A stretch of 64,000 bases of DNA from VFMC01 sp963791635. Its GTDB lineage: Bacteria; Actinomycetota; Acidimicrobiia; Acidimicrobiales; Ilumatobacteraceae. The stretch is from positions 1,054,001 through 1,118,000 of the forward strand of contig CAWBTC010000005.1 in assembly GCA_963791635.1 (NCBI GenBank), read 5' to 3'. The translations under genes were made by a program, and so were the position numbers. This document shows positions 40,098 through 48,705 of the stretch, in pieces (the first letter of the stretch is position 1; every line of letters starts with the position of its first letter). The notes under the pieces are model-generated. The model did not search any database, had not been told where the DNA came from, and saw only the letters and a list, made by a program, of their open reading frames with translations.

Positions 40098-41245
40098 TAC
40101 CAGCCGATCCGGGCGCGCATCCACAGCCACACGCTGCGGAACCACAGACGCACGGGTTCGCTGACGGCGACGACGAGCACCAGCGACGACAGCATCGCCA
40201 CGGCGAACAGCGCGATGTCGCGCCCTTTCACCACCGGCCGGTACAGGTTGTTCACGCCCTTTGCGTCGACGAGCACACGGCCCACCTTGAGGCGCACGAG
40301 GAACGTCGACGCCATGCCCTGACGACCCTTGTCGAGGAAGTCCTCCATCGAGTTGTGCGTACCGACGGCAACGATCAACTCGGTGCCGCGCTCGTAGGCG
40401 AGCAGCATCGCGATGTCCTCGCTCGTGCCGGGGCTCTCGAAGAGCAGGTACTGCAGCCCCATCTCCCGCAGGCGATCCGCGCCAGGCGCGCGGCCGCCGG
40501 CATAGGCGTGCACGATCAGCTCCGCACCGCTGCGCAACGCGGACTCGCTCACCGAATCCATGTCACCGATGATGATGTCGGGCGTCAGTCCCAGCTGCAA
40601 CAGTGCGTCGGCGCCACCATCGACGCCGATCAGCACCGGTCGCATCTCGCGCGTGTAGCCCGACTGACGGAGCGCCGCGAGGTCCTCCCGGAAGTCGATG
40701 CCACGCACCACCACCAACGTCTGGCGGCCCTTGAACTGCACCGACGACGGCGGCAGATCTGGATTGTCGGTGGCAAGGTGGCGCTCTCGCCGAAGGTACT
40801 CGAGGGTGTTGGCAGCGAACATCTCCAGTTGCTCACCGACGTTGGAGCGAGCCTCGGCGACGCGTGCGACGAGCTCCTCTTCTGTCTGGCGGTGGCCGGT
40901 CGCCACCACCTCACCATCGATGATGATCCGGTCCCCGTCGACCGTGAGGATCCCGCCCTCCGCGACCAACTCGAGCAGTCCGACACCGACGTCGTCGACG
41001 AGGATCGTCCCACTTCGCACGATCTGCAGAGGACCGAGGTTCGGGTAGCGGCCCGTGAACGACTTGGCGGCGTTCACCACCGCCAACACGCCGGTGTCCA
41101 CGAGCGAATCCGCGGCGACCACATCGACGTCGGTGTGGTTGATCACCGCGATCTCACCTGCCTCGAGCCGCTTCACGAGGTCCTTGGTGCGTCGATCCGC
41201 GCGCGCCCGACCGGTCACCGTCAGCTCGGCTCGTGACGTGGACAT
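40097..41245 (-). CDS. steA: Cytokinetic-ring protein SteA
   Basis: A 382-residue protein matching SteA (Rv1697). The N-terminal part ('LEAGEIAVINHTDVDVVAADSLVD') leads to a thiamin-pyrophosphokinase-like catalytic fold with 'VLIGVDGGADALLQLGLTPD' and 'IIGDMDSVSESAL'. Residues ~345-365 form the single C-terminal membrane helix ('DIALFAVAMLSSLVLVVAVS'). In Corynebacterium SteA binds the divisome and with SteB controls septal peptidoglycan hydrolysis. ATG 41243-41245 shares one base with the recN TGA. The pair is separated only by a short hairpin-bearing spacer from mctB. Confidence 0.94.
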   Translation of the reverse strand: MSTSRAELTVTGRARADRRTKDLVKRLEAGEIAVINHTDVDVVAADSLVDTGVLAVVNAAKSFTGRYPNLGPLQIVRSGTILVDDVGVGLLELVAEGGILTVDGDRIIIDGEVVATGHRQTEEELVARVAEARSNVGEQLEMFAANTLEYLRRERHLATDNPDLPPSSVQFKGRQTLVVVRGIDFREDLAALRQSGYTREMRPVLIGVDGGADALLQLGLTPDIIIGDMDSVSESALRSGAELIVHAYAGGRAPGADRLREMGLQYLLFESPGTSEDIAMLLAYERGTELIVAVGTHNSMEDFLDKGRQGMASTFLVRLKVGRVLVDAKGVNNLYRPVVKGRDIALFAVAMLSSLVLVVAVSEPVRLWFRSVWLWMRARIGW

Positions 41246-42879
41246 CAGGACGCCTTCCGTCCGCGCCGACTTCGCCCGTCGCGCCCGTCGCGCCCGGCGC
41301 GGGCCGCGAGAAGTTCGGCTGCGTGCTCGCGTGCCGCTGACGAATCGGGTGAGCCGGAGAGCATGCGGGCGATCTCGCCGACACGCTCGTCGCCGCAGAG
41401 CACCGTGGCCCTCGCCTCGGTGCGGTCACCGTCGGGGGACGTCGCGACCTGCTTGGTGACCAGTACCTGATGATCGGCCATGGCCGCGACCTGGGCCAGG
41501 TGGGTGACCACGAAGACCTGATGGGTGCTCGAGAGCTGGGCGAGGGCGGCCCCGACCGCGGTCGCCGCGCTCCCACCGATGCCGGCATCGACCTCGTCGA
41601 ACACCAGCGTGCCCGGCGCTTCGATCAGCACGAGTCGCAGCGCGAGCATCGTGCGGGCGAGCTCACCTCCGGACGCCACCTTGCTGAGCGGAAGCGGTGG
41701 ACTCCCGGGATTCGCCGCCAGGAGGAACGTGACGTCGTCGCCCGGATCCTCAGCTCCGACATCCACCACGATCTCGGCGCGAGGCATCGCCAACTCGCGC
41801 AGACCCGACTGCACGGCCGCACCGAGTCGGGCCGTCGCACCGCGCCGTTGCGCTCCGACCACTGCAGCGGCGCGGCGCTCATCGCTCGTCGCCGACTCGC
41901 GCTCGCGCTCGAGCCGGGACACCGCCTGTTCGTATCCCTCCAACTCCTCGAGACGATCACGGGCACGCTGCTGGAACTCGATCACCTCGTCGAGGGTGTC
42001 GCCGTACTTCCGGCGAAGGTTGCGCAACAACTGCCGTCGTTCGGTGATCTCGGCGAGGCGCGAGGGGTCATCGTCGATGCCGTCGGCGATGAGACGGGCG
42101 TCGGCCGCAACATCGTCGAGTTCAGCTGCCACGCTGCGGAGCCGCACGACGAGCTCGGCGAACGGCGCCTTCGACGCGAGCGCCGCAATCGCGGTCTGCG
42201 CTGCATCGAGTGCGCCGCTGTCGCTGGTGAGTGCCTCGACCGCAGTGGCCGCCGCCTCGCGATGGGCCTGTGCACCGGCCAGCACATCTTCTCGCCGTTC
42301 GAGCTGCTCGTCCTCGTCGGCACCGACGATCGCGGCGGCATCGAGCTCCTCGAGCTGGAAACGCAGAAGATCGATCTCACGGGCCCGAGTGCGGACATCA
42401 CCACCGAGCGCCGCCAACGAGGTGTCGATCTCGGTGAGCCGGGCACGGGCCGAGCGCAACCGCTCGAGATCCACCTCGGCGAATCGATCGAGCGCTGCCC
42501 GCTGGGCCGCCGTGTTGAGCAAGCTCTGGTGTGCATGCTGGCCATGGATGTCCACCAAGCGAACCCCATGCTCGGCCAACGTCGACACCGTCGCCAGACG
42601 GCCGTTGACGTAGGCACGCGAGCGCCCCTCGACCTGGATCACCCGGGCGAGCACGACCTCGTCGTCGCCGTCGGCGAACCGGCCCTCGACCCGAGCCTCG
42701 GTCGCGCCGGCTCGCACCATCGTTGCATCGGCACGGCCACCGACGAGGAGACTGATCGCCTCGACGAGCATCGTCTTTCCCGCGCCGGTCTCGCCGGTGA
42801 ACACCGTGAGGCCCGACCCGACGACGAGGTCGAGCGAGGAGATCACCCCCAGGTCTTCGATGTGCAGCTCGATCAGCAT
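41245..42879 (-). CDS. recN: DNA repair ATPase RecN
   Basis: A 544-residue SMC-like protein. Walker A 'GETGAGKT' is at residues 29-36, a long coiled coil at ~150-390 surrounds a hinge-like section, and the C-terminal head carries the ABC signature 'LSKVASGGELARTMLAL' and Walker B 'GTLVFDEVDAGIGG'. RecN gathers broken DNA ends in early double-strand break repair. Its last residues are Arg/Gly-rich. The gene lies between nadK and steA, as in M. tuberculosis (Rv1696). A perfect hairpin holding the nadK stop codon separates it from nadK. Confidence 0.96.
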   Translation of the reverse strand: MLIELHIEDLGVISSLDLVVGSGLTVFTGETGAGKTMLVEAISLLVGGRADATMVRAGATEARVEGRFADGDDEVVLARVIQVEGRSRAYVNGRLATVSTLAEHGVRLVDIHGQHAHQSLLNTAAQRAALDRFAEVDLERLRSARARLTEIDTSLAALGGDVRTRAREIDLLRFQLEELDAAAIVGADEDEQLERREDVLAGAQAHREAAATAVEALTSDSGALDAAQTAIAALASKAPFAELVVRLRSVAAELDDVAADARLIADGIDDDPSRLAEITERRQLLRNLRRKYGDTLDEVIEFQQRARDRLEELEGYEQAVSRLERERESATSDERRAAAVVGAQRRGATARLGAAVQSGLRELAMPRAEIVVDVGAEDPGDDVTFLLAANPGSPPLPLSKVASGGELARTMLALRLVLIEAPGTLVFDEVDAGIGGSAATAVGAALAQLSSTHQVFVVTHLAQVAAMADHQVLVTKQVATSPDGDRTEARATVLCGDERVGEIARMLSGSPDSSAAREHAAELLAARAGRDGRDGRSRRGRKAS

Positions 42880-42935
42880 CTGTGGCGCACCTCTCGCATC
42901 CGTTGCAGCTCGTCGCTCGTGTTCGCCACGCTCGT

Positions 42936-42959
42936 CTCGGACCGGTTCACCGGTCCGAG
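42936..42959 (-). terminator. Hairpin with the nadK stop codon in its loop
   Basis: A perfect 10-bp stem CTCGGACCGG/CCGGTCCGAG (42936-42945 and 42950-42959) closes a 4-nt loop. On the coding strand the loop is TGAA and includes the nadK stop. It is followed by no U-run. It could stop some transcription between nadK and recN or act on ribosome release. Confidence 0.55.
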
Positions 42960-43822
42960 AGCCCGAACTTGGCTTTCAGGATCTGGTGGAAGCGGCGACG
43001 GCCGAATCGCACGAAATGGGCTTCTGCTGCCGACGCACGAAAGACCACCGTATCGCCCTCGCTCAACGACGCGGCTCGCTGGCCGTCGACGGACAGCACG
43101 ACCGGCCGATGGCCGACGACTTCGACCTCCACGGTCTCGTCCGGATCGAGCACGAGCGATCGGTCGAACAGCATGTGCGGCGACACGGGAGTGAGCAGCA
43201 ACGCTCGATGACGCGGCGACACCACCGGCCCGCGTGCCGACAGCGAGTAGGCGGTCGAGCCTGTCGGTGTGGCCACGATCAGCCCATCGGCTGCGTAGGT
43301 CGTGAACGGCGTCCCGTCGATCCTCACCATCATCCTCACGGTGTGGCCGGGCTCCTGCTTCTCGAGCACACCCTCGTTCAGTGCACGCCAGCTCGGGCCA
43401 TCGTCACCGTCGCCCATCCGACGCATGACGACATCGACCATCATCCGCCGCTCCACCTCCCAGTCGCCGTCATCGGTGGCGGGGCCGGCCATGAACCGCT
43501 CCAGCGCGGACGTCAACCCCTGCGGCTCGACCTCGGTCAGATAGCCGAGCAGACCGACGTTGACGCCGACGATCGGCACCGGAGCACCGTCGATCAGCTG
43601 TACGGCACGCAGCATCGTGCCATCGCCCCCGAGACTGAGCACCAGCTGGGCGTTGCGTGGGTCGCGCTCGCCCGCGAGATCCTGCAGATCGAGTGCTGCG
43701 GCGTCATCCGGCGTCATCCACGGCTCGTCGCCGCGCTGTCGCAACCACGACGCAGCGGCGCGTGCCAGCGCTGCCGCTTCGGTCCGTTGGTGATGTGCCA
43801 CGAGCAGCACCTGGTTCGTCAC
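42947..43822 (-). CDS. nadK: NAD kinase
   Basis: A 291-residue enzyme that phosphorylates NAD to NADP. The catalytic 'LSLGGDGTMLRAVQL' (GGDGT at residues 65-69), 'GYLTEVEP', 'ALNEGVLEKQ' and 'GLIVATPTGSTAYSLSARGP' are all present. Length is typical. GTG 43822 is chosen because it overlaps the tlyA TGA (GTGA) and begins the fold with 'NQVLLVAHHQ'; an in-frame extension would read through the repeats of the tlyA tail. The order tlyA-nadK-recN matches Rv1694-Rv1696. Confidence 0.96.
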   Translation of the reverse strand: MTNQVLLVAHHQRTEAAALARAAASWLRQRGDEPWMTPDDAAALDLQDLAGERDPRNAQLVLSLGGDGTMLRAVQLIDGAPVPIVGVNVGLLGYLTEVEPQGLTSALERFMAGPATDDGDWEVERRMMVDVVMRRMGDGDDGPSWRALNEGVLEKQEPGHTVRMMVRIDGTPFTTYAADGLIVATPTGSTAYSLSARGPVVSPRHRALLLTPVSPHMLFDRSLVLDPDETVEVEVVGHRPVVLSVDGQRAASLSEGDTVVFRASAAEAHFVRFGRRRFHQILKAKFGLSDR

Positions 43823-44670
43823 GTCGACCTCTTCTTCTGGATGTCTTGTGGGGTGTTGTGTGGGGTGTCCCCTGGGGTGTCCCAAGGGATGTCCTCGCGA
43901 GCGTCACCCGACGCCGACCGTCGCCGGCCACAACCGACTCGGGCGTACACGAGGAACTCACGATTGCCGTCGCCGCCCGCGATCGGCGAATCGCACCAGC
44001 CGACGATGGAGCAGCCCGCCTCGAGCAGACAGGCCTCCACCTCGTTGCGCACGCGAGCGTGGATCTCCGGATCGGTGATCACGCCATGGCCACGAGACAC
44101 CTCGGCCCGGCCCGCCTCGAACTGCGGCTTCACCAGCAGCACCAGATGACCGCCGGGAGCTACCACCTCGGCGAGCACGGGGATCACCTTCGTCAACGAG
44201 ATGAACGACAGGTCTGCGACGGCGAGCTGTGGGACGAAGGCGAGTTGCCCGGCCACGAGTGAACGCACGTTGAACCGCTCGATCACGGTCACTCGGTCGT
44301 CGTGACGAATGCGCGGATGAAGCTGTCCGTGTCCGACATCGAGGGCCACGATGCGCGCCGCGCCGCGCTGAAGCAGGCAGTCGGTGAACCCACCGGTGGA
44401 TGCACCGACATCGAGCACGTCGGTCCCGGTCAGGTCGATCCCGAACTCGGCGACCGCCGCGTCGAGCTTGTCGCCGCCACGGCTGACGAACCGAGGTGGC
44501 TCCCCCGTGACCACGACCGCATCACCCGGGTCGACCAGCCGGGAGGCCTTCTCGGCAATCGCACCGTTGACGAGGACACGGTGCAGCTCGATCACCCGTC
44601 CAGCTTCGGTCCGACTGGGCACGAGTCCTCGTCGCACCAGGTCGGCGTCGAGACGCAGCCGTCGCGACAC
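43819..44670 (-). CDS. tlyA: 16S/23S rRNA 2'-O-methyltransferase TlyA
   Basis: A 283-residue protein, GTG start at 44670. An S4 RNA-binding domain occupies residues 1-60 ('RLDADLVRRGLVPSRTEAGRV'-type, read in pieces). It is followed by a class I methyltransferase with 'SRGGDKLDAAV', SAM motif 'VLDVGASTGGFTDCLL', 'VADLSFISL' and 'LLVKPQFEAGR'. TlyA adds 2'-O-methyl groups to rRNA cytidines and makes mycobacteria sensitive to capreomycin. The final ~30 residues are unusual: a tail with repeating Asp-Thr-Pro ('DTPGDTPHNTPQDIQ') encoded by tandem GGGGTGTC units at ~43849-43890. The body of the protein is complete, so the tail is probably dispensable. Confidence 0.95.
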   Translation of the reverse strand: MSRRLRLDADLVRRGLVPSRTEAGRVIELHRVLVNGAIAEKASRLVDPGDAVVVTGEPPRFVSRGGDKLDAAVAEFGIDLTGTDVLDVGASTGGFTDCLLQRGAARIVALDVGHGQLHPRIRHDDRVTVIERFNVRSLVAGQLAFVPQLAVADLSFISLTKVIPVLAEVVAPGGHLVLLVKPQFEAGRAEVSRGHGVITDPEIHARVRNEVEACLLEAGCSIVGWCDSPIAGGDGNREFLVYARVGCGRRRSASGDAREDIPWDTPGDTPHNTPQDIQKKRST

Positions 44671-44673
44671 GCG

Positions 44674-45201
44674 TCAGCGCTTTGTGGCCTTCTTGGTCGC
44701 GACCTTCGCGACCCCGGAGCTGGTGCCGACCGACGACCGCTTCTTCGCAGGAGCCTTCTTCGCCGTGACCTTCTTCACAGGAGCCTTCTTCACAGGAGCC
44801 TTCTTCACAGGAGCCTTCTTCACCGACGCTGTCGCAGGCGCGCCAGCCGGCGCAGCCGTCGGGACCTTCGTTGCCCCGGACATCGACCTGGGCTTCGACT
44901 TGGCCTTCGATGAGAGGCCCAGTGACTGTGCCACCTCTTCGATTCGCTCCTCTACGTCGTCGATTCGGTCGGCGAATCGGCCGAGCTGCTTCGCGACCTC
45001 CGATTGGACTGCGCTGAACAGGTGCTCGGTGGACGTGCGGCCACGCTCCACCAGTTGCTGCACGGTCTTTTCGGCGTCCTTGCGCCGCAACTGGCCGTTC
45101 TGGACGAAGTCGTTCACCAGCTTTTCGGCATTGCTCTGGGACATCTCGGTGAACTGCACCCCAGCATCGAGGAGTCGCTTCAGAATCGTGTTGGCGGTCA
45201 T
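44674..45201 (-). CDS. Phasin-like protein with histone-H1-like Lys/Ala/Pro tail
   Basis: A 175-residue protein. Residues 1-100 are helical and resemble the polyhydroxyalkanoate-regulator phasin-like family ('TEMSQSNAEKLVNDFVQNGQ', 'DAEKTVQQLVERGR', 'DDVEERIEEVAQSLGLSSKA'), with coiled-coil heptads at ~60-95. The last 60 residues are Lys/Ala/Pro-rich with four copies of 'KKAPVKK' or close variants, like eukaryotic H1 and bacterial HC-type tails, from 15-nt DNA repeats (about 44767-44822). Such proteins can bind nucleic acid or granules. It lies 3 nt upstream of tlyA. Storage-granule role and DNA binding are both inference. Confidence 0.82.
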   Translation of the reverse strand: MTANTILKRLLDAGVQFTEMSQSNAEKLVNDFVQNGQLRRKDAEKTVQQLVERGRTSTEHLFSAVQSEVAKQLGRFADRIDDVEERIEEVAQSLGLSSKAKSKPRSMSGATKVPTAAPAGAPATASVKKAPVKKAPVKKAPVKKVTAKKAPAKKRSSVGTSSGVAKVATKKATKR

Positions 45202-45386
45202 GTCTGCAGTCTACTGCCCGGGGTGTGACCGCCATGATGAGACCAAGGGCAGGTCAGACAGGCCGGCGTCGGCCAGCCACCACTCCTCCAGCGATCATCC
45301 AGCGATCATCAACAACAGGCGACGGACATCACCGATTTGTTCGGATCCCACGTCGAGCTGTCGTGCGCATGGCAACCGGCGGCGCG

Positions 45387-46244
45387 TCACCGGCCGAGCA
45401 ACTGGCGCACCACGTGCCCGAGGTCGTCGCCGACGAGATCGGGTGTCGGCTCCACCACGGCGTCGCGAGGGGTCACGCCCGACCACACCTGTGCGTAACG
45501 GCAACCGAGTTGGCGGGCGAACCGGCCGTCGGTCGACGGTCGGTCTCCCACCATCACCGCTGCTCGCGCCGCCGCATCACCCACCTGCTGACGGACGAGC
45601 TCGGCCATTGGCTCGAACGGCTTGCCGGCGATCACTGCCTTCGTCGCCGAACCGACCTCCACCGATGCGAGGATCGCCCCGCCGCCCGGGATCGGACCGT
45701 CGGGTGTCGGGTACGTGGCGTCGTCGTTGGTGCCGATGAGACGTGCCCCGGCATGCACCGCCGTCGCGGCGATGCGCAACCGCTCATACGTGAACGTGCG
45801 GTGGAAGCCCACCATGACCACCTCGCACGGACCCTCGGTCACGGCGATCGCCCCGCGTTGCTCCACGGCCTCCACGACACCCGGGCCGCCGCACACCAGC
45901 ACTCGTTCCCCCGGATGCACGAGCAACGCTCCGGCCATGGCCGAGGTGAGCACGTCGTTGTCCGCCGTGACGCCGATCGACCGGAGCGCGCCGACCTGCT
46001 CGGCGATGGTGGATGCGGAGTTGTTCGTCACGAACAGCACCCGCACATCAGCGGCGCGCAGCGCGGCAATGCCCTCCACGGCGCCGTGGATCGGCTGGTG
46101 AGCAAGCCACACGACGCCGTCGAGGTCGAGCAGCACCACGTCGGGACACCCCTCGGGGCGGCGGGTCCGATGGCCGTCCTGACGGGCGGCTGCGCTGCTC
46201 GATGAGGCAGGACCGTTGGTGGGGAGCTGGGCGCGAGCCGACAT
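45387..46244 (-). CDS. HAD-IIA (NagD-like) sugar/glycerol phosphatase
   Basis: A 285-residue HAD hydrolase. Motif I 'VVLLDLDGVVWLAH' has Asp40/Asp42, 'VLFVTNNSAST' is motif II, the C2B cap lies at ~95-200, the motif III Lys is in 'AVIAGKPFEPMAELV', and motif IV is 'VMVGDRPSTDGRFA'. This is the family of M. tuberculosis Rv1692, a glycerol-3-phosphate phosphatase, found in the same neighbourhood between tyrS and tlyA. The first 30 residues are a disordered Ser/Ala tail; ATG 46244 is the most conservative start. It diverges from the DUF1015 gene with a 39-nt gap. Confidence 0.92.
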   Translation of the reverse strand: MSARAQLPTNGPASSSSAAARQDGHRTRRPEGCPDVVLLDLDGVVWLAHQPIHGAVEGIAALRAADVRVLFVTNNSASTIAEQVGALRSIGVTADNDVLTSAMAGALLVHPGERVLVCGGPGVVEAVEQRGAIAVTEGPCEVVMVGFHRTFTYERLRIAATAVHAGARLIGTNDDATYPTPDGPIPGGGAILASVEVGSATKAVIAGKPFEPMAELVRQQVGDAAARAAVMVGDRPSTDGRFARQLGCRYAQVWSGVTPRDAVVEPTPDLVGDDLGHVVRQLLGR

Positions 46245-46283
46245 AGGTGTGTCATCGTGGCATGCGAGTGGCATTCTGTGCGG

Positions 46284-47469
46284 GTGCCCCGATTCGAACC
46301 GTTTCCGGCCCTCCGCTATGCCCCCGGCATCTCGCTGGACGACGCCGCTGCGCCACCGTACGACGTGCTGTCCGCGGCCGATGTCGCCGTGCTCCGGTCC
46401 GGCCATCCGCGCAACATCGTCGAGATCGACCTGCCAGGACCTGACGACGACCCCGATCGATACCACGGGGCGGCACGGACGATGCGCGCGTGGGAGGACG
46501 AGGGCACCCTGGTGCGCGACGAGCAGCCCACGTTCACGATCTACCGCATGCGCTTCCGCACCGAGGACGGCGCCAGGCGGGAGACCGTCGGTGTGGTCGG
46601 CGCGCTCGAAGTCGTCGATGAAGGTGCCGGTGGGGTGCTCCCACACGAGCGCACCACCCCCAAGGCAAAGACCGACCGACTCGACCTCACCCGCGCCACC
46701 CAGGCCAACCTGTCGCCGGTGTGGGGGCTGTCGCTCACCGCCGATCTCACCGACCTGCTGGTCGAGCCGGCGGAGGTGGTCGGTTCGTGTACCGACGCCG
46801 ACGGCGTCGTCCACATCGTGGAGCGGGTGTCCGATCCCGACCGCATCGGCGCCATCGCCGCTGCGGTGGGGTCGAACCCGGTGCTGATCGCCGACGGCCA
46901 CCACCGATACGCGATCAGTCGTACCTATCGCGACGAACGACGTGCGAGCGACGGCGACGGCCCCTGGGACCTCACCCTGGCGTACGTTGGTGAGCTGGTC
47001 GAGAGCCAGCTCAGCATCGATGCCATCCACCGCCTGTACCGCGACGTCGACGTCCACGCGCTCATCTCGACGCTGGCCGACAGCTTCGAGCTGTCCGCCG
47101 CGGGCCCGATCGACGCGGTCATTCGCGAGCGAGGTGGTCGCAATGGGAGCCCTCTGCCTGGTCAATGCTGACGGCACCGGTACCTGGCTCACTCCGAAGC
47201 CAGCAGCGTTCGAGGGCGTGCGAGCGCTCGACGGTGCCATGCTCGAGCACGCGCTGCGAGACGTCGACGTCGACGTCACCTACCAGCACGGCGTGCAACA
47301 TGTGGTCGATCTGGTGGCTTCCGGCGAGGTCGTCGCCGGTGTGCTGATCCGACCGACGAGCATCGACGAGATCCGCCGCACCGCCCACGAGGGCCTGCTG
47401 ATGCCCCCGAAGTCGACGTTCTTCACGCCGAAGCTCCGGACGGGTCTGGTGCTACGGCCGCTCGTGTGA
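46284..47469 (+). pseudogene. DUF1015 family protein, split by a one-base frameshift
   Basis: The first part starts at GTG 46284 ('MPRFEPFPALRYAPG' when read as Met) and contains 'APPYDVLSAADVAVL', 'IDLPGPDDDPDRYHGAARTM', 'DGHHRYAISRTYRDERRA' and 'LAYVGELVESQLSIDAIHRL', all DUF1015 landmarks. It ends at a TGA at 47169. The last 100 codons continue in the +1 frame, with 'MGALCLVNADGTGTWLTPKP' and 'GVLIRPTSIDEIRRTAHEG', stopping at 47469. Similarity of both parts to one ~395-residue family means a single reading frame was broken near 47133-47147 (GGTGGTCGC); removing one G restores it. DUF1015 proteins have no established activity (a HipA-like kinase relation was suggested). Assembly error or decay are both possible. 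Confidence 0.87.
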
Positions 47470-47525
47470 GCACACGGACCACTCCCGGGGTGAGATCTGC
47501 GCCCTCCGACCGACGGCGGGCCGCG

Positions 47526-47565
47526 CCGGTTCAGCCGGTTCAGCCGGTTCAGCCGGTTCAGCCGG
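47526..47565. repeat. 9-nt CCGGTTCAG repeat at the fba stop codon
   Basis: Four exact copies of CCGGTTCAG plus CCGG. The unit of 9 nt is in phase with codons, and the last copy on the plus strand contains the fba TGA, so the minus strand holds four in-frame TGA stops in succession. The array lies between convergent DUF1015 and fba genes. Confidence 0.9.
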
Positions 47566-48652
47566 CGAGGGTCTTGCCGGTCGCGCCGAGGTCGCTGAAC
47601 GCCTCCCCCAGTCGCTCGACCATGCCCTTCTCGGCGGCCCGGAGCCACTTGCGAGGGTCGTAGGAGCTCTTGTACGGCGTGCCGTCCTCGGGATCGATCT
47701 GATGCTTGAACGCCTTGGCGTGGGCATCGACGAACTCACCGACCGGTTGCGCGAACGCGAACTGGGTGTCGGTGTCGATGTTCATCTTGAACACGCCGTA
47801 GCCGACGGCCTCGGTGATTCTCTCCTTCTCCGAGCCCGACCCGCCGTGGAACACCAGATCGAGCGTGTTCTCGGCGAGACCATGGGTGCTCGAGACCAGC
47901 TGCTGAGACGCCTTGAGGATCTCTGGGCGCAGCTTCACGTTGCCCGGCTTGTAGACCCCGTGAACGTTGCCGAAAGAAGCAGCAACGGAGAACCGACCGA
48001 TCGGGCTGAGCACGTCGTACGCGTACAGCACGTCTTCGGGTTGGGTGTAGAGCTTCGCGTTGTCGGCGCTCTCGTCGAACTCGCCGCCGATGCCGTCCTC
48101 TTCGCCGCCGGTGACGCCGAGCTCGATCTCGAGGTTCATCCCCAGCTTCGCCATCCGAGCGAGCACCCGAGCACACTCACCGACGTTCCATTCGAGCGAC
48201 TCTTCCGACAGGTCGAGCATGTGTGAGCTGAACAACGGCCGGCCGGTCTCGGCGAAGAACCGCTCACCGTGATCGAGCAGTCCCTCCACCCACGGGATCA
48301 GCTTCTTGTTGGCGTGATCGGTGTGCAGCACCACACACACCCCGTAGTGCTCGGCGAGCAGGTGCACGTGTCGAGCGGCCGAGACCGCACCGAGCACCTT
48401 GGCCAGCGCCCCGTCGGCCAGACCCTGACCGGCGTAGAACTGGGCACCACCGTTGGACAGCTGCACCACGACGTCACTGTGGTTCGTCGCTGCTGCCTCG
48501 AGCACCGCATTGACCGTGTTCGTCCCGGTGACGTTCACAGCGGGCAGCGCATAACCACCGGACTTGGCGGCGGCCACCAGGGTGTCGTAGTCCGCTCCGG
48601 TGACCACCCCCGGGCGCAGCGTGGAACGTGCCGTCGTGGGTGAAAGGGTCAT
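47558..48652 (-). CDS. fba: Class II fructose-bisphosphate aldolase
   Basis: A 364-residue zinc-dependent aldolase that splits fructose-1,6-bisphosphate into dihydroxyacetone phosphate and glyceraldehyde-3-phosphate in glycolysis and gluconeogenesis. It is the long class IIA type: 'VVLHTDHANKKLIPWVEGLL' holds the zinc-site and catalytic residues, 'EIELGVTGGEEDGIGGE' the signature loop, 'ASFGNVHGVYKPG' a zinc His and 'VFHGGSGSEKERI' the phosphate loop. ATG 48652 follows GAGGAG at 9 nt; an in-frame ATG nearer the Shine-Dalgarno is unlikely. It is transcribed with the OB-fold gene upstream, 53 nt away. Confidence 0.96.
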   Translation of the reverse strand: MTLSPTTARSTLRPGVVTGADYDTLVAAAKSGGYALPAVNVTGTNTVNAVLEAAATNHSDVVVQLSNGGAQFYAGQGLADGALAKVLGAVSAARHVHLLAEHYGVCVVLHTDHANKKLIPWVEGLLDHGERFFAETGRPLFSSHMLDLSEESLEWNVGECARVLARMAKLGMNLEIELGVTGGEEDGIGGEFDESADNAKLYTQPEDVLYAYDVLSPIGRFSVAASFGNVHGVYKPGNVKLRPEILKASQQLVSSTHGLAENTLDLVFHGGSGSEKERITEAVGYGVFKMNIDTDTQFAFAQPVGEFVDAHAKAFKHQIDPEDGTPYKSSYDPRKWLRAAEKGMVERLGEAFSDLGATGKTLAG

Positions 48653-48705
48653 CGCGATCATCTCCTCGATCTGGGGGACGGCTGCCGACCGCGGCCCGAG
48701 CGGGA

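Noticed and set aside
45202..45386. Small gene between the phasin-like and HAD genes
   Set aside because: 185 nt with no frame that has a ribosome-binding site and similarity; only a duplicated CCAGCGATCAT was seen.
46255..46290. Start of the DUF1015 protein at GTG 46257
   Set aside because: Family similarity begins at GTG 46284 and the extra residues lack conservation and a ribosome-binding site.
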